Shown here piece by piece: positions 36,576 through 44,533 of a stretch of 64,000 nucleotides of DNA. The notes beneath the pieces are model-generated. The model was given only the letters and a program-made list of their open reading frames with translations. It was not told where the DNA came from and ran no database searches. How positions within the stretch are numbered: position 1 is the stretch's first letter; each line of letters begins with the position of its first letter. The DNA comes from an uncultured Mediterranea sp. (lineage in GTDB: Bacteria; Bacteroidota; Bacteroidia; Bacteroidales; Bacteroidaceae). A program made the translations under genes and the position numbers. Location: NCBI RefSeq assembly GCF_902493215.1, contig NZ_CABUOL010000005.1, forward strand, positions 62,001 to 126,000, given 5' to 3'.

Positions 36576-37913
36576 ATGAAGAAATCAGGCAACATACTCA
36601 TCGTAGACGACAACCGAGGTGTGCTGAGCGCACTGCAACTGCTGTTGAAACCCTACTTCGACCGCATCGAAGTGCTGTCCTCGCCCGCCGGGCTGAATGC
36701 CGCCCTCCATAACGGCGCATGGCAGGTGGTGCTGCTCGACATGAACTTTACGGCCGGCATCAACAACGGCAACGAAGGGCTCTACTGGCTGAGCGAAATC
36801 AAGCGTCAGAAGCCCCTGCTGCCCGTAGTGCTCTTCACCGCCTACGCCGACATCGCCCTTGCCGTGAGGGGAATCAAGGAAGGAGCTGCCGACTTCATCG
36901 TCAAGCCTTGGGACAACGCCAAGCTCATCGAAACCCTGCTCGCTGCCTGTTCGCCAGCCGGCAAAGGGAAGAAAACACCTCCCAGGCAAGAAGGCGGATG
37001 CATGTACTGGGGTACAAGCGCCTCCATGCAGCACCTGCGCCAGCTGGTGGAGAAGGTGGCCGGCACCGACGCCAACATTCTGATAACGGGCGAAAACGGT
37101 ACAGGAAAAGGGATGCTGGCGCGAGAGATACACGCCCTCTCTGCCCGACGCGAGCGGGAAATGGTCAGCGTAGACATGGGAGCACTGACCGAAAGCCTCT
37201 TCGAAAGCGAACTCTTCGGGCATGTGAAAGGTGCCTTTACCGACGCGCATGCCGACCGTACCGGCAAGTTTGAGGCGGCCACCGGCAGCACACTCTTTCT
37301 GGACGAGATAGGCAACCTGCCCTACCACCTGCAAGCCAAACTGCTGACCGCCATCCAGCGCCGCGCCGTGGTCAAGGTAGGCAGCAATCTGCCCATCCCT
37401 GTTGACATCCGCCTGATATGTGCCACCAACCGTGACCTGAACGAACAGGTGGCACGCGGTGAATTCCGCGAAGACTTGCTCTACCGCATCAACACCATCC
37501 ATCTGGAGATACCGCCCCTGCGCAAACGGACGGAAGACATCCTGCCGCTGGCCGGGCGCTTCATCGCCCGCTTCTGCCACCAGTATGGCAAGCCCGAACT
37601 GACGCCCGACGACGAAGCCCGCGACAAACTCCTGCGCCATCCCTGGTATGGCAACATACGCGAACTGGAGCATGCGGTAGAAAAGGCTGTCATCATCTGC
37701 GACGGCCCCATCCTGACGGCCGAGAGCTTCCAGCTTCCGCGCCCGTCCGCACCAGCCGCCGATGCAGGCGAAGCCACCACCCTCGAAGCCATGGAAAGGC
37801 AGATGATAGCCCGCGCCCTGCAGACTTGCGAAGGCAATCTGTCGGCCGTAGCGGCCAGCTTGGGCATCACCCGACAGACGCTCTACAACAAAATGAAACG
37901 ATACGGACTCTAA
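36576..37913 (+). CDS. NtrC-family sigma-54 response regulator
   Basis: A 445-residue regulator: receiver domain (about 5-125, phosphoacceptor Asp55 in VVLLDMNF), AAA+ domain (about 143-370) with Walker A GENGTGKG (172-179), Walker B TLFLDEIGN (239-247), and a C-terminal Fis-type helix-turn-helix (about 400-445, ending GITRQTLYNKMKRYGL). The sigma-54 contact loop reads GAFTDA (219-224) instead of GAFTGA. The sensor kinase gene begins 17 bp after its stop, so they are a cognate pair. A TATATTTG element at 36542-36549 may be its -7 box. Target genes are unknown. Confidence 0.92.
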   Translation: MKKSGNILIVDDNRGVLSALQLLLKPYFDRIEVLSSPAGLNAALHNGAWQVVLLDMNFTAGINNGNEGLYWLSEIKRQKPLLPVVLFTAYADIALAVRGIKEGAADFIVKPWDNAKLIETLLAACSPAGKGKKTPPRQEGGCMYWGTSASMQHLRQLVEKVAGTDANILITGENGTGKGMLAREIHALSARREREMVSVDMGALTESLFESELFGHVKGAFTDAHADRTGKFEAATGSTLFLDEIGNLPYHLQAKLLTAIQRRAVVKVGSNLPIPVDIRLICATNRDLNEQVARGEFREDLLYRINTIHLEIPPLRKRTEDILPLAGRFIARFCHQYGKPELTPDDEARDKLLRHPWYGNIRELEHAVEKAVIICDGPILTAESFQLPRPSAPAADAGEATTLEAMERQMIARALQTCEGNLSAVAASLGITRQTLYNKMKRYGL

Positions 37914-37930
37914 AAATACCGACACCGCCC

Positions 37931-39316
37931 ATGAGCATCATCCAGAAATTGTCGCCCTACTACACCTTCCGCTTCTGCGTGTGCCTGCTTGCCGTCCTTG
38001 CCGCAGGAAGCGCATGGACTGTTTTCGCCATCGGCCCCACGCATCTGCCCACATGGTGCAACCCTCTCTTCTGGGCCATCGTACTGACGGTGCTGGCATG
38101 CCTGGCCGTGTGGTGGAGCATAAAGCTCTACCGCCAGCATGTGCGCAAGGTCCTCTTTCTGCTCGATGCCATAGAAAACAACGACGGTTCGCTCCATTTC
38201 TCCGAACAGGACGGCACGCCCGACAACCGTCTGCTGAACCATGCCCTGAACCGCGTGTCGCAGATTATGGCCCACACCAAGCAGGAAGTCATCCAGCAGG
38301 AAAAATACTACGAACTGATACTGAACTGCGTAGATACGGGCATCGTGGTGCTGAACGACAAAGGTGCCGTCTATCAGAAAAACGAAGAAGCCCTGCGCCT
38401 GCTGGGCCTTACTGTACTGACCCACCTGAACCAACTGAACCGTATCGACCCGCAACTGGCAACCCAACTGGCCTCCTGCCGTGCCGGCAACAAGTTGCAG
38501 GTGACATTCCACAACGAGCGCGGCACGATGAACCTCTCTGTACGAACGAGTGAAATCACCGTCCACGGCAATCACCTGCGCATCCTGGCCCTGAACGACA
38601 TCAACAACGAACTGGACGAAAAGGAAATCGACTCATGGACACGGCTCACCCGCGTACTGACACACGAAATCATGAACTCCGTCACTCCCATCACCTCCTT
38701 GAGTGACACCCTGCTCCAGCTGGTAGACCATCGGACGGCCGACAACAATGGCGAGGACGAGATACGCCAAGGGTTGCAGACAATCAGTAGTACAGGCAAA
38801 GGATTGCTGTCCTTCGTTGAGTCCTACCGCCGCTTCACACGCATCCCCACCCCTGAGCCGAGCCTGTTTTTCGTAAAGGGATTCGTAGAGCGCATGGTGC
38901 AATTGGCCCGCCATCAGTTTCCAGAAGCAGGAGGCATCACCTTCGATATCGATGTGAACCCTGACGACCTCATCCTGCATGCCGACGAGAACCTCATCGG
39001 CCAGGTAGTAACCAACCTGTTGCGAAACGCCGTACAAGCCATCAGCGAACAAGCATCCTCGGACGGAAGCAAAGAAGGACGCATCTCCATCCGGGCCCGT
39101 TGCGACCACGAAGAGGCCGTGCTGATTGAAATATCGAACAACGGTCCTGCCATCCCTGCCGAAGTGGCCGAACACATTTTCATCCCCTTCTTCACCACCC
39201 GCGAAGGAGGAAACGGCATCGGGTTGAGCATTTCGCGACAAATCATGCGCCTGTCTGGAGGAAGCCTCTCCCTTATACCGGCCCATGAAACGACTTTCCT
39301 GCTGAAGTTCAACTGA
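37931..39316 (+). CDS. membrane sensor histidine kinase (NtrB-like partner)
   Basis: A 461-residue kinase. Two membrane helices (about 11-34 and 45-67) leave a short periplasmic loop, followed by a HAMP-like linker and a PAS-like domain (about 125-225). The phosphoacceptor is His245 in LTHEIMNSVTPITSL. The ATP-binding domain has NLLRNAVQAI (N box) and GGNGIGLSISRQIMRLSGG (G box). The ATG at 37931 follows the regulator's stop; a longer frame from 37826 would overlap the regulator and has no coding support. It probably phosphorylates the NtrC-type regulator encoded upstream. Confidence 0.92.
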   Translation: MSIIQKLSPYYTFRFCVCLLAVLAAGSAWTVFAIGPTHLPTWCNPLFWAIVLTVLACLAVWWSIKLYRQHVRKVLFLLDAIENNDGSLHFSEQDGTPDNRLLNHALNRVSQIMAHTKQEVIQQEKYYELILNCVDTGIVVLNDKGAVYQKNEEALRLLGLTVLTHLNQLNRIDPQLATQLASCRAGNKLQVTFHNERGTMNLSVRTSEITVHGNHLRILALNDINNELDEKEIDSWTRLTRVLTHEIMNSVTPITSLSDTLLQLVDHRTADNNGEDEIRQGLQTISSTGKGLLSFVESYRRFTRIPTPEPSLFFVKGFVERMVQLARHQFPEAGGITFDIDVNPDDLILHADENLIGQVVTNLLRNAVQAISEQASSDGSKEGRISIRARCDHEEAVLIEISNNGPAIPAEVAEHIFIPFFTTREGGNGIGLSISRQIMRLSGGSLSLIPAHETTFLLKFN

Positions 39317-39362
39317 ACAAGCAGGCTGAAATGATTGTTAGACAAGTAACAAAAAAAACGAT

Positions 39363-40862
39363 ATGACAGACATAATACTTACAGCAGAAAACATCCTATT
39401 GGTATGCTCCGTATTGCTCTTTGTCAGCATTTGGGCTGGAAAGACAGGCTATCGCTTCGGAGTACCCACCCTCTTGCTCTTCCTCGTCGTCGGCATGCTT
39501 TTCGGCAGTGACGGATTAGGCATTCAGTTCTATAACATGAAGGCCGCCCAGTTCATCGGTATGGTAGCCCTCAGCATCATTCTTTTCACAGGCGGTATGG
39601 ACACACGCTTCTCGGACATCAAGCCCGTATTGAAACCCGGCATCGCCTTGTCTACGGCAGGCGTACTGCTCACGACACTCTTTACAGGCTTGTTCATCTG
39701 GTGGCTTTCAGGTATGAGCTGGACGAACATCCACTTTCCCCTCATTCCCTCCCTGTTGTTGGCCGCCACGATGTCGTCTACCGACTCGGCATCGGTCTTT
39801 GCCATCCTGCGTTCGCAAAAAATCAATCTGAAACACAACCTGCGGCCCATGCTCGAACTCGAAAGCGGAAGCAACGACCCCATGGCCTACATGCTCACCA
39901 TTGTCCTGACCCAACTTGCACAGGCATCGGGCATGGGTTGGGGGCAGATTGCCAGTTCGTTCGTTATCCAGTTTGTTGTAGGAGCGGCAGCCGGCTATCT
40001 GCTGGGCAAGCTGGCCGTGCTGATGTTGAACCGCCTGAACATCGACAACCAGTCGCTGTACCCCATCCTCCTGCTGGCGTTCGTTCTTTTCACCTTCTCG
40101 GCCACCAGCCTGCTCAACGGCAACGGTTACCTGGCCGTCTACATTGCCGGCATGATGGTAGGCAATCACAAGATAGCCTATCGCAAAGAGACCAATACTT
40201 TCATGGACGGCCTGACGTGGCTTTTCCAGATCATCATGTTCCTCTGCCTGGGGTTGCTGGTCAATCCGCACGAGATGCTCAGCGTGGCCGCCGTAGCCTT
40301 GCTGATAGGTGCCTTTATGATATTGGTGGGACGTCCGCTCAGTGTTTATCTCAGCCTGCTCCCCTTCGGAAAGAGCATTACACAACGTTCGCGCCTGTTC
40401 ATCTCATGGGTCGGCCTGCGTGGAGCCGTCCCCATCATTTTTGCCACCTACCCTGTTGTGGCCGATGTGCCTGGAGCCAACAGCATCTTCAACATCGTAT
40501 TCTTCATCACCATCCTCTCTCTTATCGTGCAGGGCACTACCATTTCGCGGGCGGCACGCCTGCTGGGCCTCTCTATGCCCCAAGAGAAAACAGGCAACGA
40601 TTTCGGCGTAGAACTGCCTGAAGAGTTGGGATCCGACCTGCACGAAGTGACCGTTACCGCTGATATGCTGACACGTGCGCAGACGCTCAAAGACATGCAG
40701 CTTCCACAAGGCACACTGGTAATGATTGTAAAGCGCGGCGATGAGTTTCTCATCCCCAACGGCTCGTTGAAACTTCACGAGGAAGACAAGCTGCTGCTCA
40801 TCTCGGAAAAGAAAAAGATTTCAGCCGGCCAAGATGCAGAAACAAGCAGCCCAAGCCTGTGA
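39363..40862 (+). CDS. potassium/proton antiporter (CPA1, NhaP2/CvrA type)
   Basis: A 499-residue transporter: about 12-13 membrane helices (1-395) with the cation/proton antiporter pattern (MSSTDSASVFAILRSQK; the ELESGSNDPMAYMLT segment with the functional Asp), then a cytosolic TrkA-C/RCK_C domain (about 418-482; VTVTADMLTRAQTLKDMQLP). This composition matches K+/H+ antiporters of the YcgO/NhaP2 type, which export K+ and protect against osmotic or pH stress. It starts 46 bp after the kinase, so it may be read through from the two-component operon. Confidence 0.88.
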   Translation: MTDIILTAENILLVCSVLLFVSIWAGKTGYRFGVPTLLLFLVVGMLFGSDGLGIQFYNMKAAQFIGMVALSIILFTGGMDTRFSDIKPVLKPGIALSTAGVLLTTLFTGLFIWWLSGMSWTNIHFPLIPSLLLAATMSSTDSASVFAILRSQKINLKHNLRPMLELESGSNDPMAYMLTIVLTQLAQASGMGWGQIASSFVIQFVVGAAAGYLLGKLAVLMLNRLNIDNQSLYPILLLAFVLFTFSATSLLNGNGYLAVYIAGMMVGNHKIAYRKETNTFMDGLTWLFQIIMFLCLGLLVNPHEMLSVAAVALLIGAFMILVGRPLSVYLSLLPFGKSITQRSRLFISWVGLRGAVPIIFATYPVVADVPGANSIFNIVFFITILSLIVQGTTISRAARLLGLSMPQEKTGNDFGVELPEELGSDLHEVTVTADMLTRAQTLKDMQLPQGTLVMIVKRGDEFLIPNGSLKLHEEDKLLLISEKKKISAGQDAETSSPSL

Positions 40863-40887
40863 CCCCACGCAAAAAACAGGAAAACTG

Positions 40888-40919
40888 TTTGCAAGAAATG
40901 GGTGTATCCCCTATCTTTG
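40888..40919 (+). promoter_or_regulatory. Bacteroidetes-type promoter for the acyl-CoA ligase
   Basis: TTTG (40888-40891), 20 bp, TATCTTTG (40912-40919): an exact match to the -33/-7 consensus. The leader to the ATG at 40965 would be about 40 nt. Confidence 0.8.
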
Positions 40920-40964
40920 CGCAGTTTTTCAACAAATGTGCAGAATTGAAAGAAAAAATAAAAC

Positions 40965-42632
40965 ATGAAACAAGATAACAGCTTCATCGGATATATCGAG
41001 CAGAGCATCGCCCGCAATTGGGACCGTGATGCCCTGACAGACTATAAAGGAGCAACCCTGCAATACAAGGACGTGGCCAGAAAAATAGCCAAGTTTCACA
41101 TTGTATTGGAAAGTGTGGGCATCAAGCCCGGCGACAAGATTGCCGTCTGCGGCCGCAACAGTGCCCATTGGGCTGTCACGTTCCTGGCTACCATCACCTA
41201 TGGAGCTGTCATCGTACCGATTTTGCACGAATTCAAGGCCGACAACATTCACAACATTGTCAACCACTCCGAAGCCAAGCTGCTCTTCGTGGGCGACCAA
41301 GCATGGGAATATTTGAACGAAGACCTCATGCCGGGCCTGATGGGAATTGTACTGCTGACAGACTTTACACCTGTCGTCTGCCGTGACCAGCGTCTGATGG
41401 ATGCTTTCGAACATCGCAATGCCATCTACGGACAACGATACCCGAAGAATTTCCGTCCTGAGCACATCCGCTACCGCCATGAAGAGTCGCCCGAAGAGTT
41501 GTCTATCATCAACTATACCTCGGGCACTACAGGCTACTCGAAAGGCGTCATGCTGCCCTACCGCAGCATTCGTTCCAACATCGATTACTGCCGTGAGATG
41601 CGCCCCATACTGGCAGGCGACCACATCGTGTCGATGCTCCCGCTCGGCCACGTGTTCGGTATGGTCTACGACTTCCTTTACGGCATCTGTATGGGCGCCC
41701 ATCTATTCTTCCTGACGCGCATGCCTTCACCCAAAATCATCGAGCAGTCGTTCGCCGAAATCAAGCCCCGCATCATTTCGTGCGTACCGCTCATCGTGGA
41801 GAAGATTATCAAGAAGAACATCCTGCCCCGCCTGGACAATACCATCGGCAAGCTTCTTCTGCGTGTACCTATTGTCAACGACAAGATAAAGGCCTCAGCA
41901 TGCAAGGCTGCCATGGAAATCTTCGGCGGAGAGTTCAATGACATCATCATCGGAGGCGCGCCGTTCAATGCCGACGTAGAGCGCTTCCTCAAGCAGATAG
42001 GTTTCCCCTACACCATCGCCTATGGCATGACAGAATGCGGTCCCATCATCTGCTCCAGCCGCTGGCAGGACCTCAAGCTGGCATCATGCGGCAAGGCAGC
42101 CTCGCGCATGGAAGTACGCATTGACTCCAAAGACCCCGCCAACCATGCGGGCGAGATTATCTGCCGCGGCGAAAATCTGATGCTGGGCTACTACAAGAAT
42201 CCTGAAGCTACCGCACAAATCATCGACGTCAATGGCTGGTTGCACACTGGCGACCTGGCCACCATGGACGCTGAAGGGAATGTCACCGTCCGCGGCCGAA
42301 GCAAGAATATGCTCCTCACCGCCAGCGGACAGAACATCTATCCCGAAGAGATAGAAAGCAAGCTGAACAACATGCCCTACGTTTCCGAATCGCTCATTGT
42401 CCTTCAGAAAGACAAGCTTGTCGCCCTCATCTACCCTGACTTCGACGAAGCCTTTGCCCGCGGTCTGCAACAGTCGGATGTAGAAGAAGCCATGGAGCAG
42501 AACCGCCTTGAGCTGAACCAGCAGTTGCCAGCCTATTGCCAGATTACCAAAGTAAAAATCCATTTCGAGGAATTTGAAAAGACAGCCAAGAAAAGCATCA
42601 AGCGTTTCCTCTACCAAGAAGCCAAGGGGTAA
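40965..42632 (+). CDS. AMP-forming acyl-CoA synthetase (long-chain fatty acid ligase)
   Basis: A 555-residue adenylate-forming enzyme. The ATP-binding P-loop-like motif is YTSGTTGYSKGVML (about 185-198), the adenylation motif is AYGMTECGP (about 352-360), and the hinge GDLATMDAEGNVTVRGRSKN leads to a C-terminal lid with NIYPEEIE and the catalytic Lys region (FEKTAKKSIKRFLY). It activates a carboxylic acid, most likely a fatty acid, as its CoA thioester in the cytosol. It stands alone with its own consensus promoter and a clear terminator. Confidence 0.9.
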   Translation: MKQDNSFIGYIEQSIARNWDRDALTDYKGATLQYKDVARKIAKFHIVLESVGIKPGDKIAVCGRNSAHWAVTFLATITYGAVIVPILHEFKADNIHNIVNHSEAKLLFVGDQAWEYLNEDLMPGLMGIVLLTDFTPVVCRDQRLMDAFEHRNAIYGQRYPKNFRPEHIRYRHEESPEELSIINYTSGTTGYSKGVMLPYRSIRSNIDYCREMRPILAGDHIVSMLPLGHVFGMVYDFLYGICMGAHLFFLTRMPSPKIIEQSFAEIKPRIISCVPLIVEKIIKKNILPRLDNTIGKLLLRVPIVNDKIKASACKAAMEIFGGEFNDIIIGGAPFNADVERFLKQIGFPYTIAYGMTECGPIICSSRWQDLKLASCGKAASRMEVRIDSKDPANHAGEIICRGENLMLGYYKNPEATAQIIDVNGWLHTGDLATMDAEGNVTVRGRSKNMLLTASGQNIYPEEIESKLNNMPYVSESLIVLQKDKLVALIYPDFDEAFARGLQQSDVEEAMEQNRLELNQQLPAYCQITKVKIHFEEFEKTAKKSIKRFLYQEAKG

Positions 42633-42691
42633 CATTTCCAGATGCGAATATCCCGCGATGGAATACAGAATGAAAATTTAGATACTGATAC

Positions 42692-42742
42692 ATAAATGAC
42701 GAAATACAGAAACAATCCATTCCTCTGTATTTCGTCATTTCT
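42692..42742 (+). terminator. terminator after the acyl-CoA ligase
   Basis: AAATGACGAAATACAGA pairs with TCTGTATTTCGTCATTT (17-bp stem, 42694-42740). Confidence 0.8.
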
Positions 42743-42777
42743 CTATCCGCCCCAAGAAACAAAAGCCGATAAACAAA

Positions 42778-42828
42778 GAAAGGAAGCCCAAAACCTGTGA
42801 AACACAGCGTTTAATGACTTCCTTCTTT
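42778..42828 (-). terminator. possible terminator of tRNA-Arg
   Basis: Nested pairing AAAGGAAG/CTTCCTT and CTGTG/CACAG directly downstream of the tRNA on the minus strand. The stem is interrupted, so this is a tentative call. Confidence 0.4.
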
Positions 42829-42829
42829 G

Positions 42830-42903
<74 letters not shown>

Positions 42904-42984
42904 AGCCTTAATTGCGGTGCAAAGGTACGCTTTTTTATTGAAACTGCAAACAAAAGACAATAAATCTTAGCATAAAACTTGTTT

Positions 42985-43791
42985 TTAAGGCCTGGAGAAG
43001 CGAAAATAATGCCAGCCGGCAAGCACAAAGGGCACGTATGGAAGGATATCGGCTGCACATTGCAACCATCTTGCCCCCATCCAAGAGAGCCAGATACCCA
43101 GGCAAGCACTCAACCGCGAATAGTCCATACAGGCAAACATCTGGGAAGCGAAAAAGGCAACCAGTAAACCAAACATTAGCGGACGGGCAAGGAAAACCAA
43201 TCCCTCGACCACATCCGTATCCCTGCGATAACGACCAACGATGCATCCATAAAACGCTCCCATGAGGGTACACCCAAACGCAAAGAGGAATGGAAGCCCC
43301 TCCATGAAGGGCGAACGTATCAAGCCCCCGCTGACGCTGCGCAGAATACCCCACGGCGAGAAAGTGGCAAACAGCAGTATCCCCACATAAACACCACCCA
43401 CCACACAGGCGCTCTGCAACGCCCTGCGCTCCTTGCGCGACAACGCACGGACAGAGACGGCAGAGGTGCGACACCCCATCCATCGTCCCAGCAACGGCCA
43501 TCGGCGCAGGCAGGCATCTCCCAACCCCGAATGTATCAGCATGCCCATGCCCGTCACAATCATCAGAACGGGGCCCAAGGGAGGGAACTCCATGAAATTG
43601 GACACCACATGGCGCAACATCCAACGGATGCCCTCGGGGCTCAAGAGGCTGCGCAGGCGGAAGACTTCGCCCGTATCGGCACACACGGCCTGCACGCCAT
43701 AGACTTCCAATATCCACGACAGCAGCACCACGAGGCAGGTCAGCGCGAGGAACAACGTGGCGGGATGCCAAAAGGTGTGTCTACTCTTCAT
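42985..43791 (-). CDS. shortened AbgT-family-like membrane protein
   Basis: A 268-residue polytopic membrane protein. Its segments match AbgT (p-aminobenzoyl-glutamate transporter family) in order: LLSPEGIRWMLRHVVSNF and PPLGPVLMIVTGMGMLIHSG (N-terminal part), LSRKERRALQSACVV to GILRSV..RSPFMEG (middle), and VAFFASQMFACMDYSRLSACLG (later part). Compared with a typical AbgT of about 500 residues it lacks the two blocks expected to contain the re-entrant hairpins and much of the substrate site. The start overlaps the response regulator gene by 11 bp. Active transport is doubtful; a sensory or accessory role with the kinase-regulator pair is possible. Confidence 0.7.
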   Translation of the reverse strand: MKSRHTFWHPATLFLALTCLVVLLSWILEVYGVQAVCADTGEVFRLRSLLSPEGIRWMLRHVVSNFMEFPPLGPVLMIVTGMGMLIHSGLGDACLRRWPLLGRWMGCRTSAVSVRALSRKERRALQSACVVGGVYVGILLFATFSPWGILRSVSGGLIRSPFMEGLPFLFAFGCTLMGAFYGCIVGRYRRDTDVVEGLVFLARPLMFGLLVAFFASQMFACMDYSRLSACLGIWLSWMGARWLQCAADILPYVPFVLAGWHYFRFSRP

Positions 43792-44503
43792 CGGGCTCCA
43801 GATTGTCAATGTCCAAGATGCGGAGTTCGATGGCGCGCACCACCAGGCGTGTGGCGTTGACGCCCGCCGCCCGCTCGTCGTCGGAGAAGAGGCGGCCGGT
43901 CAGGTCGTTCTGACGCTTCTCAAGCGACTTTACGCCGAAGGGCATCCCCTTGAGCGAGGCTATCATCTCCTTGGTATATCCCAAGGCCAGGTGGCGGAGG
44001 AAACGCTCGTCGTACTCGTCGATGTCGTAACTGATATAGGCTTCCTGCCGCCTGGCATCGTTGAGCACCGAACGGCGGAAACGCTCCACAATCTTCTCCA
44101 GAATGGGATAGTTGAAGACCAGCTTCTTGCCGTCCATCACGGCCTGCACGTCGGTCTTGGTGAGCAGTTCGCCCGTCTTGAGAATGATGCCGTCGGCACC
44201 CGCGTCGAGCGCGTCGACCCACAGTTTCTCATTCAGTATTTCGCCTGTGAAAATCAACACATGCACGCCCGGGTACTTCTGCCCGATGCGGCGGCAGATG
44301 TCCACGCCTACGGTTGTGGAGCCGCCCAGCCCCAGGTCGAGCAGCACCAGGTCGGGCACCTGCTTCTCCATGAGCGGCCAGAATTCCTGCTCGGTCATGG
44401 CCGTACCTATCACTTCGGCGTCGGGTATCTCGTGGCGGAAAATTTCTTCCGTCCCCTTCAGCTCCAGCTTGGCATCTTCCACGATAATCACTTTGTATTT
44501 CAT
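43781..44503 (-). CDS. LuxR/FixJ-type response regulator
   Basis: A 240-residue regulator. The receiver domain (about 1-125) has the acidic pocket VEDA, phosphoacceptor Asp56 in LVLLDLGLGG, a Thr in IFTGE and Lys in ILKTGE. The C-terminal part (about 155-215; FLRHLALGYTKEMIASLKGMPFGVKSLEKRQNDL) is a divergent LuxR-like helix-turn-helix. Start at 44503 (MKYKVIIVED) is preferred to 44515. It lies about 30 bp downstream of the double kinase gene and overlaps the AbgT-like gene, so the three form a compact operon. Confidence 0.88.
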   Translation of the reverse strand: MKYKVIIVEDAKLELKGTEEIFRHEIPDAEVIGTAMTEQEFWPLMEKQVPDLVLLDLGLGGSTTVGVDICRRIGQKYPGVHVLIFTGEILNEKLWVDALDAGADGIILKTGELLTKTDVQAVMDGKKLVFNYPILEKIVERFRRSVLNDARRQEAYISYDIDEYDERFLRHLALGYTKEMIASLKGMPFGVKSLEKRQNDLTGRLFSDDERAAGVNATRLVVRAIELRILDIDNLEPDEE

Positions 44504-44533
44504 TTCTTTTTCCATTGATTGATATCTGTTTGT

